64,000 nucleotides of DNA. Source: Neptunicella sp048268085. GTDB taxonomy: Bacteria > Pseudomonadota > Gammaproteobacteria > Enterobacterales > Alteromonadaceae. Within the stretch, counting starts at the first letter, position 1, and every line of letters begins with the position of its first letter. The notes under the pieces are model-generated. The model was given only the letters and a program-made list of their open reading frames with translations. It was not told the origin of the DNA and searched no databases. Made by a program: the position numbers and the translations under genes. Location of the stretch: assembly GCF_048268085.1 (NCBI RefSeq), contig NZ_JBLWWF010000006.1:124001-188000 (forward strand). The letters are read 5' to 3'. Positions 35,643-43,907 of this stretch are shown piece after piece.

Positions 35643-36935
35643 ATGAAAATTTGGTCACAACTCAATAGTACAGAACAACAGGCGTTATTAGCGCGCCCGG
35701 CCCTGTCTGATAGCCTTGAACTAACCAACACCGTGCGGCAGATCATTCAAACCGTGCGCGAACAAGGTGACAGCGCATTGCTGGATTTTAATCGCAAATT
35801 TGATGGTGCCAATTTAACTCAGTTAGCCTTGCCTAAGGCTGAATTAACCAGTGCTGAACAAGAACTTAGCGAAGAGATAAAACAGGCGATCCGGTTGGCA
35901 TACAACAATATTCGCCAGTTTCATGCCGCGCAAATGCCGCAAGATAGCAAAATCGAAACCACCCCAGGGGTAATTTGCGAACTTAAACATAGCCCGATTG
36001 CTGCCGTGGGTTTGTATATTCCCGGTGGTACGGCGCCCTTGCCTTCTACAGTGTTAATGCTAGGCACCACCGCGCAAGTGGCCGGTTGTGCACGTAAAAT
36101 ACTCTGCACACCAGCAGGAAAAGATGGCCGCATTGCCGCCGAAATTCGCTATGCCGCAACATTGTGCGGTATTGATGAAGTCTATCGGGTTGGTGGCGCA
36201 CAAGCTATCGCGGCCATGGCCTTTGGTACTGAATCAATTGGCAAAGTAGATAAAATATTTGGTCCGGGTAACAGCTATGTGACAGAAGCCAAACAGCAGG
36301 TCAGCCAAGTTGCTGACGGTGCCGCCATCGATATGCCGGCTGGGCCGTCTGAAGTATTGGTCATTGCCGATAGCAACGCTAATGCCGAATTTGTCGCCGC
36401 GGATTTATTATCCCAAGCCGAACATGGCACCGACTCACAAGCCATTTTGGTTTGTGATAGCCGTGAAGTCATTGACGCAACCAAACAGGCGGTAGAACGT
36501 CAGCTAGCACAACTAAGCCGTAAAACCATTGCCGAACAAGCGATGCAAAACAGTCGTTATATTTTAACTGACTCTATCGAGCAATCGTTACAAGTATCCA
36601 ATGCTTATGCGCCGGAACACCTTATTCTGCAACTGGATAATGCCCGCAATTATTTGCCTAAATTAACCAATGCCGGTTCGATTTTTGTCGGCCAATGGTC
36701 GCCTGAATCAGCCGGTGATTATGCCAGCGGTACCAATCACGTATTGCCCACTTATGGTTATGCACGTAATTATTCCAGTCTGGGATTAATGGATTTTTTG
36801 CGCCGTTATACCGTGCAGGAACTGAGCAGTCAGGGATTACAAAATATTGGCCCAGCGATTATGACCTTAGCCAATGCCGAAGGACTGGATGCGCATAGAC
36901 AAGCCGTGGCCATTCGACTGGAGGCATTAAAATGA
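35643..36935 (+). CDS. hisD: histidinol dehydrogenase
   Basis: A 430 aa zinc enzyme that oxidises histidinol to histidine in two NAD-dependent steps, the last of the pathway. AVGLYIPGGTAPLPSTVLML near residue 120, GPGNSYVTEAKQQVSQVADG near 208 and LSQAEHGTDSQAILV (zinc ligands) near 258 are diagnostic. ATGA overlap couples it to hisC. Confidence 0.97.
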   Translation: MKIWSQLNSTEQQALLARPALSDSLELTNTVRQIIQTVREQGDSALLDFNRKFDGANLTQLALPKAELTSAEQELSEEIKQAIRLAYNNIRQFHAAQMPQDSKIETTPGVICELKHSPIAAVGLYIPGGTAPLPSTVLMLGTTAQVAGCARKILCTPAGKDGRIAAEIRYAATLCGIDEVYRVGGAQAIAAMAFGTESIGKVDKIFGPGNSYVTEAKQQVSQVADGAAIDMPAGPSEVLVIADSNANAEFVAADLLSQAEHGTDSQAILVCDSREVIDATKQAVERQLAQLSRKTIAEQAMQNSRYILTDSIEQSLQVSNAYAPEHLILQLDNARNYLPKLTNAGSIFVGQWSPESAGDYASGTNHVLPTYGYARNYSSLGLMDFLRRYTVQELSSQGLQNIGPAIMTLANAEGLDAHRQAVAIRLEALK

Positions 36936-38065
36936 GTGCAGCTAATTTAGTTGACCAGCTACTTTGTGAAAATTTAAAAGCCTTGCAGCCCTATCAATCG
37001 GCACGGCGCTTGTTTTCTGGTGAAGGAGCTGGAGAAAAAGGTATCGATGGCGCTGACGAAAATCAACCTGCCTGGCTTAATGCTAATGAATCACCTTTTG
37101 CTAATGAGTACACGTTAAATTGTGCCAGCTTAAACCGCTACCCCGATTGCCAGCCTCCATCAGTTATCAAAGCTTACGCTAAGTATGCGGGGGTAACACC
37201 GGCGCAAACCTTAACTTCACGGGGCGCGGACGAAGGTATCGAGTTATTAATTCGCGCGTTTTGCACGCCGGGGCAAGATAAAATTTTAATCTGCCCACCC
37301 ACTTACGGCATGTATGCCATCAGTGCTGAAACCTTCAATATCGGGGTGGAAAAAGCCCCGTTAAACCATGATTTCAGTCTGGATCTGGAGGCCATCAAAG
37401 CACAGGTCGGCAAGGTAAAACTGGTATTTATATGCTCACCGAATAACCCCACCGGCACCGATGTAGGTAAACAACAGTTAATCCAAGTACTGGAAGCCTT
37501 TGCCGGCAAGGCATTGGTCGTAGTGGATGAAGCTTATATCGAGTTTACCCAGCAAGGCAGTTGGGCGGATGAATTGGCCAATTACTCCAATTTAGTGGTA
37601 CTACGTACCTTATCGAAAGCCTTTGCACTGGCCGGTATCCGTTGTGGTTTTACCTTAGCCGATGAAGCCGTGATTCAGGCTTTACTCAAAGTGATCGCGC
37701 CATATCCGGTGCCTGAACCGGTGGCTCAAATCGCCAAACAGGCATTAAGTGATTCAGGGTTGCAACGCACACGCAATCAGGTCGCAATTATCAATCAGCA
37801 AAAACAGCAACTTCAGCAACAACTGGCGCAAATTCCACAAGTGACTTTAGTGGGCGATACAGCGGCCAATTTTATTTTGTTCAGAACCGGGCAAAAACAG
37901 GCTTTATTTGAATCGCTGGTGGCAAAAAATATCTTAATTCGTGACCAGTCCAAACAACTTAATCTGGATAATTGCCTACGTATTACCATTGGCAATGACC
38001 GACAGAACAAAATGGTGCTCAGCGCCATTCAGCAATTTTTTCAGCAGGAGAGCAGTAACTCATGA
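36932..38065 (+). CDS. hisC: histidinol-phosphate aminotransferase
   Basis: A 377 aa PLP class-I/II aminotransferase. WLNANESPF near the N-terminus, ICSPNNPTGTDVG near 168, VVDEAYIEF near 198, and the PLP lysine in LRTLSKAFALAGIRCGF near 230 are visible. The N-terminal stretch between residues 25 and 45 (GEGAGEKGIDGADENQP) looks like a small lineage-specific insertion. It overlaps hisD and hisB by 4 bases each. Confidence 0.96.
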   Translation: MSAANLVDQLLCENLKALQPYQSARRLFSGEGAGEKGIDGADENQPAWLNANESPFANEYTLNCASLNRYPDCQPPSVIKAYAKYAGVTPAQTLTSRGADEGIELLIRAFCTPGQDKILICPPTYGMYAISAETFNIGVEKAPLNHDFSLDLEAIKAQVGKVKLVFICSPNNPTGTDVGKQQLIQVLEAFAGKALVVVDEAYIEFTQQGSWADELANYSNLVVLRTLSKAFALAGIRCGFTLADEAVIQALLKVIAPYPVPEPVAQIAKQALSDSGLQRTRNQVAIINQQKQQLQQQLAQIPQVTLVGDTAANFILFRTGQKQALFESLVAKNILIRDQSKQLNLDNCLRITIGNDRQNKMVLSAIQQFFQQESSNS

Positions 38066-39132
38066 GTCAACACGCTATTTTATTTATCGACCGTGACGGT
38101 ACGCTGGTTGAAGAACCGGCTGTAGATAAACAACTGGATTCGCTGGAAAAGCTGGTATTTGAACCCGCTGTAATACCCGTGTTGCTCAAACTGCAACAAG
38201 CCGGATTTCGTCTGGTAATGGTATCCAATCAGGATGGCTTGGGCACCGACAGCTTCCCGCAGGCGGATTTTGCCGCGCCACATAACAAGATGATGGATTT
38301 GTTTACCAGTCAGGGCGTGATCTTTGATGATGTTTTAATTTGCCCGCACTTTGATGCCGACAACTGCAGCTGCCGTAAACCTAAGCTAGGTCTGGTCAAA
38401 GATTATCTGCAGCAAGGTAAAGTGGATTTTACTCGCTCTTTTGTGATTGGTGATCGTCAAACCGATATACAGTTAGCTGAGAATATGGGTATTCAGGGTA
38501 TTTTATATCACCGCGATAGCAACAACTGGAACGCGATTGAAAAACAGTTAACCAGTCAGAACCGCACTGCCGAAGTACACCGTAAAACGTCCGAGACCGA
38601 TATTCTGGTCAAGGTAGATCTGGATTCCAGCGCTAAATCAGAGATCCACACCGGCATCGGCTTTTTTGATCACATGCTCGATCAAATCGCTACCCACGGC
38701 GGTTTTAATATGACCATCAAAGTAGACGGTGATTTACATATCGATGAACACCATTCGGTAGAAGATACCGCGTTGGCCTTAGGTGAAACCTTGCGTAAAG
38801 CACTGGGTAATAAACGCGGTATTGGTCGCTTTGGCTTTGCCTTGCCGATGGACGAATGTCGCGCCGAATGTGTATTGGATATCTCCGCCCGCCCCTGGCT
38901 AAAATTCGATGCTGAATTTACGCAAGAGCGCGTAGGTGAAATGTCGGTACAGATGATTGGCCACTTTTTCCGTTCGTTGTCGGACAGCATGGGGATTTCC
39001 CTGCATTTATCCACCACCGAAGGTAACGCTCACCATCAGGTAGAAAGCCTGTTTAAAGTATTTGGCCGTGCGTTGCGCCAAGCAATTAGCAAACAGGGTG
39101 ATGAACTGCCATCCAGTAAAGGGGCGTTGTGA
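38062..39132 (+). CDS. hisB: bifunctional histidinol-phosphatase / imidazoleglycerol-phosphate dehydratase
   Basis: A 356 aa fusion. The N-terminal HAD phosphatase (FIDRDGTLVEEP at residues 8-19, CSCRKPKLG with zinc cysteines, FVIGDRQTDIQLA) dephosphorylates histidinol phosphate. The C-terminal IGP dehydratase from about residue 167 contains HTGIGFFDHMLDQIATHGGF, DEHHSVEDTALALGE and EGNAHHQVESLFKVFGRALR, the manganese-binding His motifs. The fused form is typical of gammaproteobacteria. Confidence 0.97.
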   Translation: MSQHAILFIDRDGTLVEEPAVDKQLDSLEKLVFEPAVIPVLLKLQQAGFRLVMVSNQDGLGTDSFPQADFAAPHNKMMDLFTSQGVIFDDVLICPHFDADNCSCRKPKLGLVKDYLQQGKVDFTRSFVIGDRQTDIQLAENMGIQGILYHRDSNNWNAIEKQLTSQNRTAEVHRKTSETDILVKVDLDSSAKSEIHTGIGFFDHMLDQIATHGGFNMTIKVDGDLHIDEHHSVEDTALALGETLRKALGNKRGIGRFGFALPMDECRAECVLDISARPWLKFDAEFTQERVGEMSVQMIGHFFRSLSDSMGISLHLSTTEGNAHHQVESLFKVFGRALRQAISKQGDELPSSKGAL

Positions 39133-39722
39133 TGCAGTTGGTGATTGTCAACACCGGCTGCGCCAATATTTCCTCGGTGCGATTTGCGGTAGAACGGTTG
39201 GGCTATCAGGTACAGGTTTCTGATAATGCCGAAATTATCCAGCAAGCCGACAAAGTCTTTTTGCCCGGTGTGGGTTCGGCCAATGCCGCTATGGCACAAA
39301 TTCAGCAAAAAGGGTTAGTTCCGGTGATTCAACAACTTAAACAGCCTGTTTTAGGGATCTGTTTAGGCATGCAGTTAATGACCCGCCATTCTGAGGAAGG
39401 CAATGTAAATTGTCTGGGTTTAATTGATACCGATGTGCAAAAAATGCAGGTCGGTGAATTGCGTTTACCCCACATGGGTTGGAACCAAATTAATGTTACT
39501 CAGGACAATCCGTTATTTGCGGGCATCAAAAATGGTACCTATTTCTATTTTGTCCATGGTTTTGCCGCGCCGGTTAGCGATGTCACTCTGGCCAGCTGTG
39601 ATTATGGTATGGCCTTTTCGGCCAGTATCGGCCAAGACAATTTTTACGGGGTGCAATTTCACCCGGAACGCTCCAGCGATGCCGGCGCCAAATTATTACA
39701 GAACTTTATTGAGAACACCTGA
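39132..39722 (+). CDS. hisH: imidazole glycerol phosphate synthase glutaminase subunit
   Basis: A 196 aa class I glutamine amidotransferase that supplies ammonia to HisF. The nucleophile is in VLGICLGMQLMTRHSEEG near residue 78 and the His/Glu pair in GVQFHPERSSDAG. ATG at 39132 overlaps the hisB TGA (TGATG); a GTG one codon earlier is less likely. Confidence 0.96.
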   Translation: MQLVIVNTGCANISSVRFAVERLGYQVQVSDNAEIIQQADKVFLPGVGSANAAMAQIQQKGLVPVIQQLKQPVLGICLGMQLMTRHSEEGNVNCLGLIDTDVQKMQVGELRLPHMGWNQINVTQDNPLFAGIKNGTYFYFVHGFAAPVSDVTLASCDYGMAFSASIGQDNFYGVQFHPERSSDAGAKLLQNFIENT

Positions 39723-39741
39723 AACAAGGGAACACAAATAG

Positions 39742-40479
39742 ATGATTATTCCTGCCATAGATTTAATAGACGGCAAAGTAGTACGCCTTTATCAAGGTGA
39801 CTACGGACAAAAAACTGAATATCAATTTGATCCTATAGAAGTGGTCAATCAATACGCCAGCGAAGGGGCAAGCTGGTTACATATCGTTGATTTAACCGGC
39901 GCCAAAGACACCAGTAAACGCCAGCTTAAACTGATCAGCCAAATGGTAGCCACCGGCAAAATGCAGTTTCAGGCCGGTGGTGGCGTACGTGATGAACAGG
40001 ATGTGAAACAACTATTGGACGCCGGTATCAGCCGCGTAGTCATTGGATCGGTGGCGGTTAAACAGCCGGAACTGGTTAAAAGCTGGATAGAAAAATACGG
40101 CGCGGAAAAAATTGTCTTGGCGCTGGATGTCAATATCGACGAGCAAGGCAACAAACACATTGCCACTCACGGCTGGCAACAAAACAGCGGCGTGGCGCTG
40201 GAAGTATTACTGGAAGACTTTTTAACTGTAGGTGCCAAACACGTATTGTGCACTGACATCAGCCGCGATGGCACCTTAAAAGGCTCCAATGACCAACTGT
40301 ATAGCGAAATGACCGCGCAGTTTCCCACTATTGAATGGCAAGCCTCAGGCGGCATCGGTAGTCTGGACGATATTAAAACTTTGCAGCCTACCAACGTATC
40401 GGGCGTGATTCTAGGTCGGGCATTATTGGAAGGTAAATTTACCCTTAGCGAAGCTATCCAAACTTGGGAGACGCGCTAA
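39742..40479 (+). CDS. hisA: ProFAR isomerase
   Basis: A 245 aa (beta-alpha)8 barrel catalysing the Amadori isomerisation of ProFAR to PRFAR. IIPAIDLIDGKVVRLYQGDY at the start with the catalytic Asp8, and LCTDISRDGTLKGSN near 168 with the second Asp, are clear. Overlaps hisF by one base (TAATG). Confidence 0.97.
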   Translation: MIIPAIDLIDGKVVRLYQGDYGQKTEYQFDPIEVVNQYASEGASWLHIVDLTGAKDTSKRQLKLISQMVATGKMQFQAGGGVRDEQDVKQLLDAGISRVVIGSVAVKQPELVKSWIEKYGAEKIVLALDVNIDEQGNKHIATHGWQQNSGVALEVLLEDFLTVGAKHVLCTDISRDGTLKGSNDQLYSEMTAQFPTIEWQASGGIGSLDDIKTLQPTNVSGVILGRALLEGKFTLSEAIQTWETR

Positions 40480-41252
40480 TGTTGGCCAGACGTATTATCC
40501 CCTGTTTGGATGTCAAAGACGGCAAAGTGGTTAAAGGAGTTAAATTCCGTAATCACGAGATTATCGGTGATATTGTGCCGCTGGCCGAACAATACGCCAA
40601 AGCCGGTGCCGATGAACTGGTATTTTACGATATCACCGCCTCCAGCGATGCCCGTGTAGTAGATAAAAGCTGGGTCAGTCGTATTGCCCAGGTCATCGAT
40701 ATTCCTTTTTGTGTGGCTGGCGGAATTAAATCAGTCGAAGATGCCGGCCGTATTCTGGAAATGGGCGCGGATAAAATCTCGGTTAACTCCCCTGCTCTGA
40801 CTAGCCCCGAACTGATCACCCAACTGCACGACCAGTACGGACAGCAATGTGTGGTCATCGGCATCGACAGTTTTTATAACGAAGATACCGGTTTGTATCA
40901 GGTAAACCAATTTACCGGAGATGAAAGCCGCACCGTCACCACCAAATGGCAAACGCTGGACTGGGTTAAAGAAGTGCAACAACGGGGTGCCGGTGAAATT
41001 GTACTCAATTGCATGAATCAAGATGGCGTACGCCAGGGCTACGATATTGAGCAACTGCGTTTAGTTCGTGAAGCATGCAATGTACCGCTAATCGCCTCCG
41101 GCGGTGCCGGTAAAATGGAAGACTTTAAAAACGTCTATCAGCAAGCTGATGTAGACGGCGCACTAGCGGCTTCGGTATTCCATAAAGCCATTATCGATAT
41201 TCAGGAACTGAAACAGTATTTGCGCACACAAGGCGTGGAGATAAGAGAATAG
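40479..41252 (+). CDS. hisF: imidazole glycerol phosphate synthase cyclase subunit
   Basis: A 257 aa (beta-alpha)8 barrel that forms IGP and AICAR with HisH. RIIPCLDVKDGKVVKGVKF carries catalytic Asp11, and LNCMNQDGVRQGYD the second Asp. The ATG at 40479 overlaps the hisA stop; the upstream in-frame ATG at 40464 lies inside hisA and is not used. In a standard operon hisI would follow within a few bases; here 541 bases intervene. Confidence 0.97.
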   Translation: MLARRIIPCLDVKDGKVVKGVKFRNHEIIGDIVPLAEQYAKAGADELVFYDITASSDARVVDKSWVSRIAQVIDIPFCVAGGIKSVEDAGRILEMGADKISVNSPALTSPELITQLHDQYGQQCVVIGIDSFYNEDTGLYQVNQFTGDESRTVTTKWQTLDWVKEVQQRGAGEIVLNCMNQDGVRQGYDIEQLRLVREACNVPLIASGGAGKMEDFKNVYQQADVDGALAASVFHKAIIDIQELKQYLRTQGVEIRE

Positions 41253-41255
41253 CTT

Positions 41256-41342
41256 CGAGTGACGAGTTTCGAGCTACGAGCAAAGAACAAGCAGTCCATC
41301 GCTGTTTTCGCTTTTCGCTCGCCACTCGCAGCTCGAAACTCT
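41256..41342. repeat. left heptamer-repeat block of the S23 insert
   Basis: Four CGAGNNN units start at 41256, 41263, 41270 and 41277 (CGAGTGA, CGAGTTT, CGAGCTA, CGAGCAA). After 37 bases the opposite orientation appears with CTCG or CTCT at 41318, 41325, 41332 and 41339, again exactly 7 apart. The two halves are near-complementary (GAGTTTCGAGCT against AGCTCGAAACTC), so the block can fold into a long hairpin just after the hisF stop. Confidence 0.8.
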
Positions 41343-41361
41343 TGGCTAAAGAAGGACTTTT

Positions 41362-41700
41362 ATGAACTATGAAAAACTGGATGTTTGGCAAAGAAGTTAT
41401 GCTGTTACAAAAAACGTCTACTCGGTATTTAAACAATGCAAGGATTATGGGTTTAAAGACCAGATAACCCGAAGTGCGTTATCAGTACCGAGTAATATTG
41501 CTGAAGGCTGGGAACGTTTTAGCGAAAAAGAAAAATTCAGGTTTTTATCAATCGCCAAAGGCTCTGCCGGTGAGTTAAAAACTCAATTAATGTTAGCGCG
41601 AGATATAGGCTATATGACTGCTCAACTGGCAGAACCATTAATCATTGAGATAGAAGAAATATCTAAAATGATTGGCGCACTAATGAAAAAACTACAGTGA
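41362..41700 (+). CDS. four-helix bundle protein (S23/23S-rRNA-IVP family)
   Basis: A 112 aa protein of the S23/IVP family (TIGR02436 type): YEKLDVWQRSYAVTKNVYSV, ITRSALSVPSNIAEGWERFS, FLSIAKGSAGELKTQLMLAR, then a final helix ending in IGALMKKLQ. Relatives are encoded in 23S rRNA intervening sequences of some bacteria, and the fold is shared with Avd of diversity-generating retroelements. The function of stand-alone copies is unknown. GAAGGA precedes the ATG. It splits hisF from hisIE and is bracketed by heptamer repeats, so it is an insertion relative to a standard his operon. Confidence 0.92.
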   Translation: MNYEKLDVWQRSYAVTKNVYSVFKQCKDYGFKDQITRSALSVPSNIAEGWERFSEKEKFRFLSIAKGSAGELKTQLMLARDIGYMTAQLAEPLIIEIEEISKMIGALMKKLQ

Positions 41701-41702
41701 GC

Positions 41703-41779
41703 GTAGCTCGTAGCTCGTAGCTCGTAGCTCGTAGCTCGTAGCTCGTAGCTCGTAGCTCGTAGCTCGTAGCTCGTAGCTC
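41703..41779 (+). repeat. 11 perfect tandem copies of GTAGCTC
   Basis: Seventy-seven bases made of 11 identical 7-base units, beginning 2 bases after the S23 stop and ending 14 bases before the hisIE ATG. Read on the other strand it is (CGAGCTA)n, the same unit as in the left block, so the insert has inverted heptamer ends. The perfect identity implies recent expansion or slippage. Confidence 0.97.
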
Positions 41780-41793
41780 AGGAAAGGATAAAT

Positions 41794-42411
41794 ATGATCA
41801 TTAATAAAGACAACATCGAGCAACTCGCCTGGGACAAAATGGACGGGCTTATTCCCTGTATGGTTCAACATGCCATCACCGGCACTATGCAAATGCAGGG
41901 CTATATGGATAAAGCCGCATTGGTCAAAACGTTAGAAACCGGCAAGGTCACCTTTTTTAGCCGCTCCAAACAGCGCCTTTGGACTAAAGGTGAAGAATCC
42001 GGCAATGTACTGGAGCTAAAACAAATCAGTGCCGACTGTGACTTGGATGCGATTTTAGCCTTGGCCATTCCCCACGGCCCCACGTGCCATAAAGGCACCG
42101 ACACCTGCTGGCCCGATGCAGCGACGCCGGATTTAAGCTTTATTGCGCAACTGGAACAAGTAATCGCCAGCCGCAAAGACGCTGCCGCAGATAGCAGCTA
42201 CACCGCCAGCTTATACGCCAGTGGGATTAAACGCATTGCCCAGAAAGTCGGTGAAGAAGGTGTTGAAACCGCGCTAGCGGCTACTGTGGGTGATTTGGAA
42301 GAACTCAAAAACGAATCAGCAGATTTGCTTTACCATCTGATTGTATTGCTACAAGCCAGCGGATTGAGCTTGAATGATGCAGTTGGGGTGTTGAAGGAAA
42401 GGCATAAGTAG
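41794..42411 (+). CDS. hisI: bifunctional phosphoribosyl-AMP cyclohydrolase / phosphoribosyl-ATP pyrophosphatase
   Basis: A 205 aa HisIE fusion (steps 2 and 3 of the pathway). The HisI part has YMDKAALVKTLETGKVTFFS, DCDLDAILALAIPHGPTCHK and a zinc-binding cysteine pattern; the HisE part from about residue 115 has KRIAQKVGEEGVETALAA and ESADLLYHLIVLLQ. The ribosome site AGGAAAGGA lies between the heptamer array and the ATG, so translation does not depend on coupling to hisF. Confidence 0.96.
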   Translation: MIINKDNIEQLAWDKMDGLIPCMVQHAITGTMQMQGYMDKAALVKTLETGKVTFFSRSKQRLWTKGEESGNVLELKQISADCDLDAILALAIPHGPTCHKGTDTCWPDAATPDLSFIAQLEQVIASRKDAAADSSYTASLYASGIKRIAQKVGEEGVETALAATVGDLEELKNESADLLYHLIVLLQASGLSLNDAVGVLKERHK

Positions 42412-42418
42412 GAAGGGT

Positions 42419-42447
42419 GGCGGCCTTTTAGAGGCCGTCAGTTTTTT
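42419..42447 (+). terminator. terminator of the his operon
   Basis: CGGCCT (42421-42426) pairs with AGGCCG (42432-42437), extended by GG/TC wobble flanks, then a T-run at 42442-42447. Confidence 0.8.
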
Positions 42448-42486
42448 CAAGTTAACTAGATCAGCTTAGTTCCATGAGCATACCTT

Positions 42487-42588
42487 CAGTAACGCCTCAC
42501 TTAGCTGCACAAATATGCAGGTTAAAATACAGAACGAAGCGAAGGGAACCTTTGTATCCCAAAGATTGACTACAGTGGTTTGTTATAT
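42487..42588 (-). mobile_element. attC-like site after the DUF3800 gene
   Basis: On the plus strand the left arm reads AGTAAC-GCCT-CACT-TAGC (42488-42505). The complement of the right arm reads TATAAC-AAAC-CACTG-TAG. The TAAC cores and CACT/TAG boxes pair, with equal 4-base spacers and one extra base, as in attC. The DUF3800 stop codon lies in the right outer box, as in many cassettes. The outer boxes agree over only four of seven bases, so it is weaker than the site at 18.3 kb. Confidence 0.45.
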
Positions 42589-43350
42589 TTCGTCCCTACT
42601 AACTTTACTAATCTTAGGATTATAGTTGACACGTTTTGTACCAGGTCTTGCTCTATTTTCTTCTGGGAAGTGCCAAATATTGAAACTTCTATTAGGGTAA
42701 GTGTCATAAATCAGCCTATCCCAACCTAGCATTTTAGCCATTTTCGGTAAGACAGCTTCTTTTGCATTTGAAAGGCGCAAACTTGGATTAAGAAATTTGA
42801 TATAACCAGAGTTGACAGCGCCTGTCAGAATATCTACTGCTTGAAGACCCAAGTGAAGTTTGGAATCTTCCATTTTTACTGAATTTACGGATCCAGAAGA
42901 ACGTATATTGGAAAGCATGTTATTTGCAATTATCCCAATGACTTCGTCGTTTCTTTTGTATTTGTCAGATTTTTGATCAATATGAACAGTAAGCTTGGAT
43001 TTTGTATGCCTAGCGACAGCTTTAACTAGGCTAGTATATGTTTGATAAAAAGCTTTCTCTCGATCGGACCGCCAATTTCTATAGATACTTTTTTCCACAA
43101 CAATAGAGTGAAAACAACATTGGCTTTTTAACGTCATATTTAGAAGAGCTAAACACATATTTGCTTGTCCAGCACTATTCTTAATTTTTGACCACTTTAA
43201 TTCACCAGTAATGCCCCACTTACTTTTCTGCTCAAGCATGTAATCATTAAATTTATCTATGCTTTTCGTTGGTACGCATAGAAGTCCAATCGAGTAGCAT
43301 CGATCGCTACCAGTTGTTCCACTTTCATCTCCATATACTGTGTAATCCAT
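42583..43350 (-). CDS. DUF3800 domain protein
   Basis: A 255 aa DUF3800 protein. The N-terminal MDYTVYGDESGTTGSDRCYS carries the conserved DES/G acidic motif, and KLTVHIDQKSDKYKRNDEVI and KLHLGLQAVDILTGAVNSG supply further conserved acidic residues. The family is thought to have an RNase H-like fold and is common in mobile or defence-associated DNA; activity is unproven. ATG at 43350 has GAGAGG eight bases upstream. AT-rich relative to his genes and on the opposite strand, followed by an attC-like site, it looks horizontally acquired. Confidence 0.85.
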   Translation of the reverse strand: MDYTVYGDESGTTGSDRCYSIGLLCVPTKSIDKFNDYMLEQKSKWGITGELKWSKIKNSAGQANMCLALLNMTLKSQCCFHSIVVEKSIYRNWRSDREKAFYQTYTSLVKAVARHTKSKLTVHIDQKSDKYKRNDEVIGIIANNMLSNIRSSGSVNSVKMEDSKLHLGLQAVDILTGAVNSGYIKFLNPSLRLSNAKEAVLPKMAKMLGWDRLIYDTYPNRSFNIWHFPEENRARPGTKRVNYNPKISKVSRDEI

Positions 43351-43667
43351 TACAGATGCCTCTCATAACTGGGCTCAGTTTAACGTTAAATCTGAAACTT
43401 AATCCAAAACCGATAATATGGCGTCGCGTTGGCGACTGCAACTCAGTGGGCTGTTCGGCCGCAGCCCCCTAAGAACCCCGCGGTCAACACTTTCCAACTA
43501 AAGGCACTGTATCTGGTCAATTTTAAATTCAGGTAAACCGCCAACGTTGCAAATCCACATCCCTTCTGTTGCGACTGACTAGGAAAACTAAAATTTTGAG
43601 TCTTCACCGCGACAGCGGCCAAACGCAGTTTGGCTAATCGCGACTCCAACTTGCCTTGTGCAGGTGA

Positions 43668-43755
43668 AACTTGTTCGAACGGGAAAACAGGACGTTTTCC
43701 CGAGGTGCGTGCTTTGCATGGATAGCTGCCTCGTACCGGTTCGAATAAACAAGTG
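43668..43755 (+). ncRNA. candidate branched RNA structure with GGA-loop hairpin
   Basis: Outer arms ACTTGTTCGAAC (from 43669) and GGTTCGAA-TAA-ACAAGT (to 43754) pair with a three-base bulge. Between them are two hairpins: GGGAAAAC / GTTTTCCC with loop AGGAC (43681-43701), and one closed by CGAGG / CCTCG whose loop includes CATGGAT. No promoter or terminator was defined, so an RNA product is inference. Confidence 0.35.
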
Positions 43756-43829
43756 AAACCGCAACAAGATCAGCAAGTTGGCGGAGTTAGGGATTCTTTC
43801 GCCTCTTTCTTATCCCTAAGAAAGGGGCT

Positions 43830-43907
43830 CGCCCCGCATGGATGCGGGGAGAAAAAAGCTAAGGATAGCTGTAAAATCCAATAGGGTCGCGCCCATAGGA
43901 CTGGGCG
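43830..43907 (+). repeat. three successive GGA-loop hairpins
   Basis: CCCCGCA / TGCGGGG with loop TGGA (43832-43849); AGCTA / TAGCT with loop AGGA (43857-43870); CGCCCA / TGGGCG with loop TAGGAC (43890-43907). A weaker TCA / TGA pair around GGGA follows at 43918-43927. Together with 43681-43701 this gives four or five stem-loops presenting GGA, the shape recognised by CsrA/RsmA proteins. Confidence 0.5.

Noticed and set aside
41703..41779. CRISPR array
   Set aside because: Units are 7 bases, contiguous and without spacers; no cas gene is nearby.
41692..41892. Minus-strand frame with repeated ELRATSY peptide
   Set aside because: It is only the translation of the GTAGCTC tandem array and continues into the antisense of hisIE; there is no ribosome site.
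43377..43470. Second attC-like site upstream of the DUF3800 gene
   Set aside because: There is a GTCGC/GCGAC hairpin and a TTTAACGTTAAA palindrome, but the TGGGCT boxes are direct rather than inverted, so the attC pattern fails.
43443..43776. Short minus-strand frames of 62-68 aa
   Set aside because: They overlap the inverted-repeat structures, lack ribosome sites and have no protein-like features.
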